In this document: piece by piece, positions 24,492 through 36,439 of the stretch | Numbering within the stretch: position 1 is the first letter of the stretch | Layout: each line of letters starts with the position of its first letter | Origin: Andrena cerasifolii | Lineage: Eukaryota; Arthropoda; Insecta; Hymenoptera; Andrenidae | Length of the DNA stretch: 64,000 nt | Assembly: GCF_050908995.1 (NCBI RefSeq) | Contig: NC_135118.1 | Span: 3,286,001-3,350,000 of the forward strand | Direction of reading: 5' to 3' | Program-made: the position numbers and the translations under genes | Notes under the pieces: generated by a model | What the model was told of the DNA's origin: nothing | Seen by the model: only the letters and a program-made list of their open reading frames with translations | The model's database searches: none

Positions 24492-25770
24492 ACAAAAAAA
24501 CATTTTGACGAGGAGGTAAGTAGACGTTAGTTCACTCCACTGTTTTTCTTGATACGTCGAGGCGATCGAGACCATCCAGCCACGTAAATCTTCCCACGCA
24601 CAGAGACTTATCTTCTCCTGCCCCTGTAACGAGATAATCCACTTCATTGCTACGAAATTCAACAAGACGGTGGATACAGAATATTCATCGGGGCGATACG
24701 ATGTGCAACCTGGCGGCGTGCCTGGCAGTATTAGTCAAGCACGGTTCTGTAGGGAATCGGAGTGGCTGCGTTACACAGGAAGGAATTAACGTAAATCTTA
24801 CGGCAACGGTCAGATAACGCCAACACGCGTCCGCCATTGGAAACATAACGGCACAGGGGTTGTTTTAGAGCAGCACTTGCGTACACGCACTAATGAAGGA
24901 TACCCCTTGCCACCCTATCACTCGTTATGACGTCAGCCAATGAGCAAAATCTTTTTACAGGCAGATTTTAATCGCGAGATTAATATACATAAGACTTCGA
25001 AATCAGACGTCGTTTTGTTTAACGTCTCCAGTTTATTAAGATTGAAATTTGCGTGTTTAATAATTATTACAAGCGAATTCGTTTTGTTTACAGTAAATGT
25101 GATGTGTAACCGAAAACTTTATGGGCCCCTTTTGTACGAGTGACATTGCGAAGTTTTCGCAAGGAATCAACTCATTTAACTCAACGCCGTGGAATCTCTG
25201 AATAGGATTTGTCGGTTTTTAAAAACTGGGTTTTATTTATGAATTTTGTAAAATTCGAAAACCGGGTTTTAAATTTAAAAAAAATGGTTTTATATATTAG
25301 AATTAATATGCAGAAGTGAATTAATTATTTAATTAGAAACGTTAACATTTTGACTTGAAACTCGCCTCGGACACAAGCATATTGTAGTATGTAACAGTTT
25401 ACTCATTACTGTAAAACTGTATTCATGAGCTCATATTTTCTGAAGAAAAATACTAAATGGAATAAAAATTTAAAATTCGGTACCACTGTAAAAAATTTAT
25501 ATTTTGTGCAGATTTTTTTTTTTCACTTGGTTGTGTATGCAGTCTATTTTATTGTGTTATATTTTTGTAGATTCATAAATATTAAATGAACTCAAAAATT
25601 GTACGGATTTCAGTTAATTTAATTTTTATTTATTTATTTGGTTTTGTATAGATACAGTATATTTTATTTAGTTATATTTTTGCAATTCCATAAATAATAA
25701 GGAAACTGAACATTTTTAAAATAAGTATAAATATTTATTTACTATTTTAGTTATATATTTTTGTGAAAAA
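24492..25770. other. Gene-free stretch
   Basis: No gene. From about 25200 the sequence has AAACTGGGTTTT/AAACCGGGTTTT segments that match in style the repeats at 25776-25910, so 25200-25925 may be one degenerate element with ends near CTCTGAATAGG and CCTATCTCTGA. Confidence 0.35.
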
Positions 25771-25775
25771 TCGAG

Positions 25776-25910
25776 AACCGGTTTAACCGGTTTGTTGGGA
25801 ATAGTGGAATTCGCAAACCGGTTTAACCGTTTTTTGGGGGGGAATAGTGGAATTCGCAAACCGGTTTAACCGGTTTTCTGGGAATAGTGGAATTCGAAAA
25901 CCAGTTTTTG
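25776..25910. repeat. Three tandem 40-43 bp repeats with AACCGGTTTAACCGGTT
   Basis: Units start at 25776, 25816 and 25859, each followed by GGGAATAGTGGAATTCG. The core is itself near-palindromic. Confidence 0.85.
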
Positions 25911-25980
25911 TATACACCCTATCTCTGATTGACGCGTTAACTGGTCTTCCCCAGTTAACAGGTTAAGATGGATGTTCTGA

Positions 25981-26780
25981 ACTTAAAAGTAATTGTTATC
26001 GGCGTACCGGTTCGGTCTGTTTTTAAGGGATTAAATAAAAGCTATTATGCAAATTTTAAGCTTAAATTTCCAACATTTCGGTTAGTATTGCAACCATTAT
26101 CAAGGATAGAATTAAATCAGGAAAGAAACTGCGTCTGCTTTTATAAATTTGGCTCGTGTTAAGCCGCGTATTCACCTGCGCATTCGCCCCGAATGTGCAT
26201 TCGGCGCGCACCGATTTTTTGCTCGTCCGGTGTTCGGCGCGTGTTCGGGGCGCGGCGCGCATTCGGGTCCGAACAATACCATGAAATGGACGCCGCAAAT
26301 TTCACTCAACCCCGAACGCGCGCCGAATGCGCGCCGAACGCGCGCTGAGCTCCGAACGAGCAAAAAATCGGTGCGCGCCGAATGCACATTCGGGGCGAAT
26401 GCACAGGTGAATACGCGGCTTTAAACGTGCGAACGTACGAGTCGGTTGGAGAGTGACTGAAGTAAACACCGAACGGCAGGCAAGGACAACCAGAGGGCAA
26501 ATCCGAATGCGTTCTACACGATGACAAGAGCGGGAACCGTTAACCGTTACGAAATAATTGAAAGGGCAAGACTCGAGAACCTCCACAAAAAACTGCCAAA
26601 ATACCACTAGTTATTGCTATGTGGTAAAAAGCATCACTCTCAAGTGTCCGAAAATATAATTACCTACATACCGTAGCTTGTAGTATGTAATAGTTAACTT
26701 AAAATTTGCACAATAGCTTTTATTTAATCTCTTAAAAATAGACCGAACCGGTGCGCCGATAATATTTACATTTAAGTTTT
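25981..26780. mobile_element. Inverted-repeat element with nested MITE
   Basis: About 80 bp at 25981-26061 is an inverted copy of about 26687-26783 (core ACCGGTTCGGTCTGTTTTTA). The interior is interrupted by the GC-rich palindrome at 26159-26424. No ORF of note. Confidence 0.65.
26159..26424. mobile_element. GC-rich palindromic MITE
   Basis: Ends AAGCCGCGTATTCACCTG and CAGGTGAATACGCGGCTT with TTAA at each edge (26159-26162 and 26421-26424). The arms are rich in GCGCGCCGAATG-type units in both orientations, far more GC-rich than the surroundings. Confidence 0.75.
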
Positions 26781-27633
26781 AAAAATTCTTTACGTTCGAA
26801 ATTCTAAATCATTTTATTTAAAATGAATTACATAACAAACTTACGTAAATATATGATCAAATGTCCATCATGTTTTCGTCCATCATGGATTTTGCAATGC
26901 CAAAAAGTGAAACTTGTATGGTGTTGGAATATTAAAGTTACTGGCTGTAATTACTATGTAGTGGAATTTATTTGTGGGTGTTTCGTGGATGTCTGAGAGT
27001 TATTGTATTAACAGTCTGATTAATACGTCACTCAGAACTAGAGATGGTCTCATTTACAGGACTAGAAATAGTATTACTCTTACATTGAAAGAATTCATGG
27101 AATTTCCATAGACAATTTAAAGTGGAATCCCAAATCTGTAAAAAACAGTTGTCCAATTTGAATAAATACATCTAAAATTTACCTTTACCCTTCCTTCTTG
27201 ATGAGATCGCATAATGGAAGTAAATGATAATAATACAAGAATCTTGTTGAAGAGTGAGTGAAACATGAGTAGAACGCGAGTGTTGGAAACGCACATCATT
27301 TTCTATCCTATGGAAAATATCCTGTTTAAGGATAGGTCATTTGTAACGGCACTGGTCGATTGTCGACCAGATGACGGCTTCGCAGACCTGGGTAGGGGTC
27401 ATAAAGCACGGCGAGAGGGGTACGTAGCGAGCGGCTATGCGCGACTTTGGGGAAATCCTTCGTCCTTTCCTTTCGGGCAGCAGTGGCTCCCGCGCGATTT
27501 TTCGCGGTTGTTCAGAACCAATCAAATGCCCAGTTTAAGCGTCAGTGTTTTCGGCGCTAGCAGCGACGGCGTTTCCGCTTTCGTGCTTCCTTTAGGGTAA
27601 GCGGGTGACGCTCTGGTCACTTCCGAACGATCG
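26781..27633. other. Gene-free stretch
   Basis: The ORF at 27265-27600 has no recognisable domain and sits in moderately GC-rich sequence next to a transposon; not called as a gene. Confidence 0.3.
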
Positions 27634-28675
27634 CACAGTGGGGTATTTGTCCTCAAAAGCTGGCCAAAATTCTAGATGCTTTAGAATTTGTTCAAACTTG
27701 GTATATAAGGGTTCTTGGGGACGCTGATTTTGAATCGCGTATCAAAACTTCAAAATTCAAAATGATAGCGCCAATATGGCGCCAAAAATTGCAGAAAATT
27801 GACCAACATTATTTTTTGTTGTTTCATGAAAAACAAAAATACTTTATTGATCTTAAAAAATATATTGTGTCACGATAGAATAAATCGATGATCAATCAGA
27901 TGATGATGTCCACGGTTCCTTGTCGCGTCGGAAAACACTTCAGCTACGAACTCTTCATCATGGGAACATGAATCTTGCGTGTCCAAGGACCTGTCCTAGT
28001 CACTAGGAAGACTCATTTCTATGGTTTCTTTGAGGAAGAGATTACTTGTTTTTCATGGTATGAGTCTCATACCTGTTAACACGGGAACGCGACCGTACAG
28101 GCGTGCGTAAAACGCTGCAACACTCGATTGTCATTTCTAGCTCAATTAGCTATAAAACTACCATCCGGACGAATCCGGAACCAATTTTTTGTGCATTGTG
28201 ATCGCAAATCTTTATCAAATGTAATGACACCAAGAAAAGCATCCGGACGCACCCGGAAGTATAACAAAATCGTTAATGAATTCTTATAATCGTAAAGAAA
28301 ATTTACTGAACTCTCGATTATCTTCAAACGTTAATAACCATACAAATATATATGATGAAAAACTAAAACTTGTTCGAAAGTGCAGTATATACTTACCTGA
28401 AAAGCTTCCATAATGGAAGAATTCACACACTTTCCTTACAACATGTAAACATCCCTAATAAGCTAACGATGTTTCAGAGGATAGAAAGAAATGCGTGCTC
28501 TAAAATCTCCTAACTTTCGATGAAGCCCGTTGCTTCATGAGTGCACAAATGAAAAAAACAATATTGCTACATTGTTCCTCACATATTCAACTGCCACGAG
28601 CAGCAAAAATTTTACGACACGCGAAATTTTTTAATCGACTTTTGGCCAGCTATTATGGCCAAATACCCCACTGTG
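27634..28675. mobile_element. Transib-like non-autonomous transposon
   Basis: Ends CACAGTGGGGTATTTG and CAAATACCCCACTGTG, exact inverted repeats. Both are flanked by GATCG (27629-27633 and 28676-28680), a perfect 5-bp target duplication. A CACAGTG heptamer and 5-bp duplications are the signature of Transib, the family related to RAG1. The 1042-bp body has no transposase. Confidence 0.82.
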
Positions 28676-28908
28676 GATCGCTCAGACGAGATACACCAGT
28701 CAATCTGTTAACTCAAAGTTATTTTCCTTCCTAATATAGTTTAGTTGTATTTAGTGTGAATCATTGAGTATATTTATTTTGTTGTACCTTCCCGCACAAA
28801 CGAGAGTCCATACATATTTTGTACGTAAACGGTTCGGCAAATTCGTACGAGCATTTGCGTACTCAACAAATCTAATTTCAAAAACGAATCAAATTTCATT
28901 CATAACTA

Positions 28909-29104
28909 AGTAGCTGACACATTACCCGGTTTCACCCGGGAATTATTTATGACGTTTCCAAAATAAGAAATCCTGAAAAAATAACCTGTAATCTAATCTA
29001 GGACGTATGTAATGTATATTCAAAATTTCATTGAAATCCGTTCAGCCGTTTAGGCGTGAAAGAAGGGCAAACAAACAGACAACGTTTCGCTTTATATATT
29101 AGTA
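28909..29104 (-). mobile_element. Short Helitron-like element
   Basis: On the minus strand it starts near 29104 with TACTAATATATAAAGCGAAA, followed by a GTTTGTTTGCCC segment and CGCCTAAACGGCTGAACGG. It ends at about 28909 after CCCGGGTGAAACCGGGTAAT, a short hairpin near CAGCTAC. This matches common insect Helitron-type ends. Confidence 0.45.
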
Positions 29105-29339
29105 AGAATTGGCAACTTTCATCTGTGGGTTCCATGACTCCATTTTATACAGTTGTTTTTAACAAAAGGGTACATAAACATTAGATATGTACCACTTTTG
29201 TAGTCGGCGACTAATCGGCAAAAAGGCCGATTGATCGGCTCCCTTTTTGTGAATACTTACCCATTTTTCTCTCTCTTTTTTCTAACAAGTTTTATAATTT
29301 TTCTACTAGAGATGTAGCGACTAGTGGCCGACTAGTCGG

Positions 29340-30050
29340 TTAAGGGGTTACGCCACCCCCAGGCGCTTGAAACAGCACTATTTAGACGAATTTGTTTTAC
29401 TGATAGTATGAGGTTGAAAATTATTTCTTTTCTTCTTATGTGTAGAGCATGTATTAGTGCATGTATTGTATAAATACTGTACAAAAATATAAAAACATGG
29501 CCGAGTTATTTGTTGTCCCGCGAAGCTTGTCTGTCGTTACACGCGCGAGTGGTATACCGAATTATAACACCCAGGTTCATCTGAAATGAAAAGCATGGTG
29601 ATTTTAGTGTTCCTTAATAAAATACCTACGATGTAGCATGTGGATTTGAGAAACAAAAATTTATTGCACAAATGAGAGCAAGGTGAAGAACATTATTTGT
29701 TTTTCACCTGACAAAACAAACTTAAAACATTTATAATATACGAACGGGTTATCGCATCAAGAAAATGATATGCTACATTGTAGATAGTACCATTAAGAAT
29801 ATGTGTACCAAGTTTGAAATCAATCGGACAAATAGTTTTGCGAGATATTTGGTACACCGTTCACGCGGAGGAGCTTCACGGGACAACAAATAACTCGGCC
29901 ATTTTTTAATATTTCTGCATAGTATTTATACAATATATGCACTAATACATGTTCTACACATAAGAAGTAGAGAAATAATTTTCAAGCTCATAGTAGCTAC
30001 AAAAAAAAATCGTCTAGGTTTGAGCGTCTCAGGGTGGCGTAACTCCTTAA
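29340..30050. mobile_element. TTAAGGGG fold-back element, family 1 copy 1
   Basis: Left end TTAAGGGGTTACGCCACCC and right end GGGTGGCGTAACTCCTTAA. The arms are inverted copies including GGCCGAGTTATTTGTTGTCC. It closely resembles 50917-52048. It shares its right TTAA (30047-30050) with the next element. Confidence 0.78.
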
Positions 30051-30781
30051 GGGGAGGTTCCGGTCTAAAAGTCAATTTTTTTTATTTCATTTTTCGAATG
30101 TTCAACCTTCTAGGAATGCGTGTTTAAAAGGATTTGTTGAAATTCGTAGAATTCCCGAAGTTACAGGCATTTGAGTAGCGGCAAATGCATGGGTAACACC
30201 CGGCCACTCGGCACTCACGTAAAACTTTAAACGCGTTTTTCTCGAAACAGTGTTCTCAAAACGGTGGGACCTGTATCTCCAAAATTTATTATCCGATTGG
30301 ACTGAAACTTTTTTTACTTTGAAGAATATACTTCTGGCTAGGAGGGAAACCAGAAAAAAATACAAAAATTAAAAATTTGAAATTTTCTAAGACGTTGAAA
30401 AGATGAAAACTATAGGGAGAAAGTGATTTCAAACTTTAAGTGGCGTTGTTTTCTAAAAAATATCATTTTTGTATTTTTTTCTAGTTTGTCCCATAGCCAG
30501 AAGTATAATCTTCAAAATAAAAAAAGTTTCAGTCGAATCAAATAATAACTTTTGTGGATACAGGTCCCACCGATTTGGATGATTTTTTTGACGCCTTGAC
30601 TTTAACGACTCCCCAGTGCCGTCTGTAATGATTAATTATAAAACAAAAAATATATGCCTATAATCTAAGACATCCTTAATACAATGCAAAAAGTCCCATT
30701 AAATTATATATAGTAGTTTTCCTTTAATTAATTCCTAAAGATCACCTATTTTTGAGGCTCTAGACCGGAACCACCCCTTAA
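30047..30781. mobile_element. TTAAGGGG element, family 2 copy 2
   Basis: Ends TTAAGGGGAGGTTCCGG and CCGGAACCACCCCTTAA. It matches 2369-3075 and carries the AAAACTTTAAACGCG box at about 30221. The central parts of the arms (about 30247-30370 and 30470-30570) are inverted copies. Confidence 0.8.
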
Positions 30782-31107
30782 GCCAACTATCCGGCCACTT
30801 TTGTAATCGGCAACTAGGCGGCTTCTTGGGGGCCGATTAATCGGCTAGTCGGCTAGTCGGCCAAAACCCTAGTCGGTACATCTCTAATAAACATAAATAA
30901 AAAATCAACCCTGCCAGAAATGAGAGTAATATTTGATGTTAGTAATGCTGCTAATTTCTTTATTTATATTCATCGAATACGCAGTAAAAGCAGAGAATTA
31001 TATTATAATATATAAAAACCTGTACATTCCAAAATTTTATGTATATGAACGAAAGTAGTATATTATAAATCAATCATAATAACTTTTATCCAAAGATGTA
31101 TTTTTAA

Positions 31108-31542
31108 CCCTTCGTTAACACTCTGAGTGTGAGCCACCCGTAAGCTGATTTTGACGCTCTATATCTTCTACATGCAAAATAAATACCTTTCTTCCAAAGC
31201 TAACTTACAAACTATTTTTTCTCTCAAAATATTATACCTGAACAATAACTCTGTAGATTTTCAGCTTCTAATATTGAAATTTGTAAAAGTTACAATTTGT
31301 TGAAGATTTTCTTCGTGTTTTCTCGACATATGGTAATCTAGATTTTTTTACAAAAACTGTGATGAAATTTCAATAAAAAAAACTATTGGAATACATTCTA
31401 CAGACCTTGAAATTGACCCATGATTTTTTTCATAACGATTGGATTCTTCAGATAAGAATGTCAGTCGTTCAAAAATTGTTTTGGGTGTGAGCCACCCAAG
31501 TATGTCAAAGTTGATCGAAAAAGGAAGTGTGACAACGAAGGG
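31108..31542 (+). mobile_element. piggyBac-like MITE, copy 2
   Basis: TTAA (31104-31107) then CCCTTCGTTAACAC, and GTGACAACGAAGGG then TTAA (31543-31546). It is an inverted copy of 19804-20237. Near both ends is GTGTGAGCCACCC. No ORF. Confidence 0.8.
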
Positions 31543-31988
31543 TTAAACATATATTTAAAGAATTTTAACTGTAATGAACTAACCAAACACAATTCGCTTT
31601 GTACGAACGTGTCAGCTAATATGTACCCAACATTCAATATGCACCGTCGAGAAAATGTGCATCTTACGAAATGGCGACGTTCAGGAACCCGTTATGCACG
31701 ATTTATTAATCTTGAAAACTCTCATGATTCATGGAACCTCGCTTTGTTCGCCGCTAATGAACTTTTTGTACTGCTTCTCTGGTGAAACCATCGTATTAGC
31801 CCACTGGGGAATTCGTTTCAATGCGACAGGTGTTCTACAGGGGCGTCGTTTACAGGTGATTCCTACATTACCCCTGATTTTGTCTTTATGTCGTGGTATT
31901 ATTTATTGCCAATCTTCTGTCATAATAAAATTTGACGATACCCACAGCGTTTAACACGAAATATATATTCTTCAGCCTATTTTATTAA

Positions 31989-32494
31989 CCCGGGAGTAGG
32001 CGCATGTCGGTCTTTTCGACCGACGATTTAATATGTTTTTAAACATGATCCATAGCGTTCGACTGTTTACTTTTTCCGTAGAGCTAATCCTCTTTGAAGG
32101 AGTTCTTGACTTATTTATGTTACGGAGCGATACTTAGCGCACTCGTGTAGGTTTTAAATCATACATTTTTACGCGTCGGTCTTTTCGACCATAGCGCGCC
32201 TGCTAACGTTAGTCTCATTTCGTCTGTCGCGTACGACGCGTACTGTGTGGCAATCATGACTAATACTAATTTCCGAGATTTCTTATTGATTGTAAACATT
32301 GAAGATGAGATCAGTGATTCCGCAGAAGATTCCGATTATGTTATATAATCCGATCACGATACAGATTCGGAAATTGATTCTGCGGATATAGAGATATCAG
32401 ATGTAGAGGAGGCGTGTACTTTGAGTGAAGGAAACGTAAGTATTTATTCTTTATTCTCAAGATGCAGTTTCTAATCCGTGGAAAATATAAATAT
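31989..32494 (+). mobile_element. piggyBac transposon 5' remnant
   Basis: TTAA (31985-31988) followed by CCCGGGAGTAGGCGCATG. The subterminal motif GTCGGTCTTTTCGACC occurs twice (about 32009 and 32167). An acidic reading frame follows. The element is cut off by the family 5b insertion at 32495. Confidence 0.65.
32256..32469 (+). pseudogene. piggyBac transposase N-terminal fragment
   Basis: ATG at 32256 opens an Asp/Glu/Ser-rich stretch (EDEISDSAEDSDY, then SDHDTDSEIDSADIEISD), typical of the acidic N-terminus of piggyBac transposases. An in-frame TAA at 32346-32348 breaks it, and the catalytic domain is missing. Identification rests on composition plus the piggyBac terminus upstream. Confidence 0.5.
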
Positions 32495-33087
32495 TTAAGG
32501 GGTTATACCTAGTCAGGCGGCCGAAAAGAGACGAATATTTGTGATTTCTTTTTTGAAGAAGCGGAAGCGTATAATTTTACAAAACTTTTTGCGTTTAAAA
32601 GAGCAACATTTAAAGAACATTTGGTAATTTTTTCGTAGAAAAATATTTACGTTTATAATAAAATAACAAGCGACATCCAAGAAGCATTTTTAAAAATTTG
32701 GTTTTGCGGTGAGCATTGCCATTCGGAACCAGATTATCTAAAATCAAAAAACAAAAAAGATTTCGTTAGTATATTAATGTATCCTCAGGTGGACCGAGAG
32801 AATTTTCCGAAATATTAAGATAAAACAAAATAGCGGCTATTTAAAGTTGAAATCCTGATTTTTCTCACGTGATTTTTGCAACCAAATTTTTAAAAATGCT
32901 TCTTGGATGTCGCTTGTTATTTTATTATAAATGTAAATATTTTTCTACGAAAAAATTACCAAATGTTCTTTAAATGTTGCTCTTTTAAGCGCAAAAAGTT
33001 CTGTAAAAATATACGCTTCCGCTTCTTCAAAAAATATTCACAAATATTCGCCTCTTTTCGACCGCCTGACTAAGCATAACCCCTTAA
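32495..33087. mobile_element. TTAAGGGG palindromic element, family 5b copy 2
   Basis: Ends TTAAGGGGTTATACCTAGTC and GACTAAGCATAACCCCTTAA. Long palindrome centred near 32790, including AAGAAGCGGAAGCGTATA in both arms. It is the intact version of the copy at 19326 and is followed directly by family 5a. Confidence 0.8.
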
Positions 33088-33795
33088 GGAGGCCGAAAAA
33101 GGATGGTATTTGGAAATTTTTTACTCAAAAGCTATAACACATTTCTCACAAAATCTTTTTTCCTTTTAAGGACTGCATCTAGTACCGTGCATCGTAATTT
33201 TTTTATTTAAATATATTTAGCAATAACTAAGTTATTGTCCATCACTCGAAGGTTCTCTCAAAATAAAGGCGTCTGCGGTGACCACTGCTGCTCGAAAGTC
33301 GATCATCTAAAATAAAAAGTTCAAAAGAATTTAGTTATTATATTATATTATCTAGTATTTGAAGCAAGGATTTTTTTTCTCCGATGCTTAGTTTTCTTTT
33401 AATTGACGAAAATCAGGCACGATTTATGATAAAAATTGAAACTTTTACTTTAACCATCAGCCATTTTTTCCCAATTCAATATTTCGAAAAATCCTTCGTT
33501 CAAATACTAGATAATATAATATAATAAGTAAATTCTTTTGAATTTTTTATTTTAGACGATCGACTTTCGAGCAGCAGTGGTCACCGCAGAAGCCTTTATT
33601 TTTAGAAAACCTTTGAGTGATGGACAATAACTTAGTTATTGCTAAATATATTTAAATAAAAAAATTACGATGCACGGTACTAGATGCAATCCTTAAAAGG
33701 AAAAAAGTTTTTTTGAAAAATGTGTTATAGTTTTTGAGTAAAAAATTTCCAAAGACCACCCTTTTTTGGCCTTCTGACTGAGCATGACCGCTTAA
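33084..33795. mobile_element. TTAAGGGG palindromic element, family 5a copy 2
   Basis: Abuts the previous element at TTAA 33084-33087 and ends CTGACTGAGCATGACCGCTTAA. Same palindrome as 20358-21077, but the first ~14 bp after TTAAGG are missing. Confidence 0.75.
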
Positions 33796-33817
33796 AGGCA
33801 TTCTTGAGGTACAATGT

Positions 33818-33940
33818 TACAAGTATGAGTATTGCTTAAATATGCACTGCTTTTTATGCAAATCACATAGAATTAAAGAGCACAGTGGGAAACAGACACA
33901 TGCCATACATGCATCAATTTTCGTTCCGTGGTACCATTAA
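33818..33940 (+). pseudogene. Possible piggyBac cysteine-rich C-terminus remnant
   Basis: A 40-codon open stretch reads YCLNMHCFLCKSHRIKEHSG and ends FVPWYH then stop. The Cys/His spacing and WYH ending recall the C-terminal cross-brace of piggyBac transposases. Its position on the far side of the 5b-5a insertion from the piggyBac start supports it, but the match is weak. Confidence 0.25.
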
Positions 33941-35970
33941 TTCATCCGTGCGTACGTTTCATCGAACAGAATCATATTAAGGATATATCGCACCTATCTT
34001 GAACGTGGTACCAAGTTGATGAAAATTTGTGGGATTGTTCTTTCTAATCCTCCTGATGTGCTAAAAAAATGTTAAACGAATTCACTAAATGGTTGCTGAG
34101 TTACAATGATTTTAATTTTCACTGATTTTACACGTACTCTTATGGAAAGAGACGACCTTGACAGATAAAACAGCTGAAAAAATGTTGAAGAAATGGTACC
34201 ACTGTTTTCAATTTTTTTTTACATGTAGTATATGGATAGATGAAAATATCTGCCAAGTTTCAATTCTTTTCACTGCACCGTTTTAAAGAGATAAATTCTT
34301 ACTTGAGAAAATTGTGAATTCAGGGCATTTTCACTGGCAAAAGTTTAGCAAATAATGCTTGAGAAAGCATTTGTAAAGTGAAAGATACCTTCCTAGGAGT
34401 AGAAATAAGACTCCAACTGTCGTTCGAGTTCCTTACATCTAGATTTACTATGCGTAAGACGTAGATATTCAAGTATTTCACGTTTCATATACTTTTGTCT
34501 AATATTGTACGTCCGATACACCCTTAAATCTCCAAGCTGAGAAAGAAACAAACGTGTGATGGGAAAGGGACCCACGTCACGCGGCTCCTTGGGGACACGT
34601 GTTGGATTACTATAATTATTAAATGGCAAAAATGATTCAACATTCAGGGAAACCTGAATATAGTAAAAGATAATAATAAGTCTGTAGAGCGTCTTTATTT
34701 TTCAATATCCGACAACGGTGATAAAACAATCCGTTGTTAGAGAAGAGCTCACTTCTGTTCGGTGTACCGTCATAGAAAGACATTCTTTCCTAGTCGTTAA
34801 ATAAAACTAAAATATAAAACTAAAAGGCTCATTTAATTAATAACTAATTTCCAATAACACGTTACCTAACAAAATTAATTTTTCAACTAAAATTTCATAA
34901 TAGTTGTCATTTACTTCCATTATTTAATTCAAGCACCGTGTAAAATAATTGCAATTTCGTGCCACATTTCCTATGAAAACAATTTTTCCTTCAACTTGCT
35001 TCCCTCTAAAATCACAAAACGGTGGCATGAACCCGTTTTCCACTGGGCCCCTCAATTTTATACGTTGAATACTTTAATTTGTAGAAAGATGAAGTGTGCC
35101 TGTCGTATCTATTAGAATGAACCATGTGTAAAATTCATATCTCCGTGGGAAATTATCTCATGGAACATCTGTGATATAAATTAGAAAGAAGATGGGGTGG
35201 CAGGAGGCGATTTATTCAAAAACATTAGGTCATCTCATAAGTTACAATATTCTTCTGAGAACTGAGTTTATAATATAACTCGACGCAAACAATAAATAAC
35301 GTTGTAAAAAGCTGAATCTTGCATCATAAGAGGAGTTCGAAGTGGCGTTCGTTTGCACCAACGCAACAATTCCAATCGTCGAATTGCTGAAGCCTGTACT
35401 CCTTATCACTTCCTCATTGATTCCTCCTGCGACACAAGGGTTGTTCTTTTACACCATTATTCAATGTCTAACAAACCGCTATTTTACTATGGATAACAAA
35501 CTGTAGCTCAGGCATGTAAAAAAATAGGGATGACCTTGACACCTCCGAAAACCCTCCACCCAAAAAACAATTATTACTGCCACCTTATGGCCCCCTCTGT
35601 ACCACACAACTTTTCCAAATTAAATTTTTCCACATCTTTAAAAATAGTGCAGATATTTCAGGCGAACATTAGTATTCCGGGGTTAATTCCCTGTCACGTC
35701 AAAGATACCGAAATTCCGCGATGCCGACAAGAAAGGTGGCACGCAGAAGGGAGGAAAGAAGTCTGAAACCGAAGTGTCGAGCGAGCGGCCCGTGTAATTC
35801 GGTTGTGCACGATCGAATTCACTTGAGCTCTCACAATGAATGGGATGACAGAGCGCCAAATCTCTCGCAAAATCTCGTTAGAAAAGAAAGAACCAGGGGC
35901 ACGCAATCCCGTTGGATTCTAACGGCCGCGTTTTTATAAATCCCAGCGCTTCCTCCCCGAACGAGGAATA
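33941..35970. other. Gene-free stretch
   Basis: AT-rich; short ORFs (34393-34629 and 35530-35939) show no domain and no splice context. Nothing else recognised. Confidence 0.3.
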
Positions 35971-36438
35971 TTTTCCACCACTTACCAGTACGTAGGCGAT
36001 TGCTCGAGCACGCAGGCTACTATTGAAATTAGCACCGAAGATGCCGAGACATCGATGAACTGATTAGAGTCATCAGCGGATTGTCATTATCGCTGTTCAA
36101 AATTACAAAATCAATTTCGAGTGTGAGTTCATGTAGGTACACTAGGCGCCATAATCGGTTTCCCTTCGGAAATTTGGCAACGTTGCATGTCACTAGAACC
36201 GCTGAGTTATGCCTAGTGGCATGCAACGTTGCCAAATTTCCGAAGGGAAGCCGATTCTGGCGCCTAGTGTACCTATATGAACTCATATTCGAAATTGATT
36301 TTGTAATTTTGAACAGTGATAATGACAATCTGCTGATGATTCTAATCAGTTCATCGATGTCTCGGCATCTTCGGTGCTAATTTCAATAGTAGCTTGCGTG
36401 CTCGAGAAATCGCCTACGTACTGGTAAGTGGTGGAAAA
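35971..36438. repeat. Large perfect-style palindrome
   Basis: TTTTCCACCACTTACCAG at 35971 is the inverse of CTGGTAAGTGGTGGAAAA ending 36438. Arms of about 230 bp meet near 36205 with very few differences, so both strands yield near-identical ORFs. No TTAA or other element signature at the edges. Confidence 0.9.
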
Positions 36439-36439
36439 A

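Larger units (their letters stand above)
29307..30886. mobile_element. Outer TAGAGATGTA-ended element holding two TTAA elements
   Basis: Inverted ends TAGAGATGTAGCGACTAG at 29307 and CTAGTCGGTACATCTCTA ending 30886, with repeated CGACTAGTCGG motifs next to both ends. Its TTAA was the target for the pair at 29340-30781. The ends resemble hAT MITEs, but no clear 8-bp duplication was seen. Confidence 0.6.

Noticed and set aside
31655..31954. 99-residue ORF between two piggyBac-type elements
   Set aside because: No domain, and composition is that of the surrounding non-coding DNA.
36029..36380. Two similar 99-residue ORFs on opposite strands
   Set aside because: Mirror images produced by the palindrome at 35971-36438; no domain.
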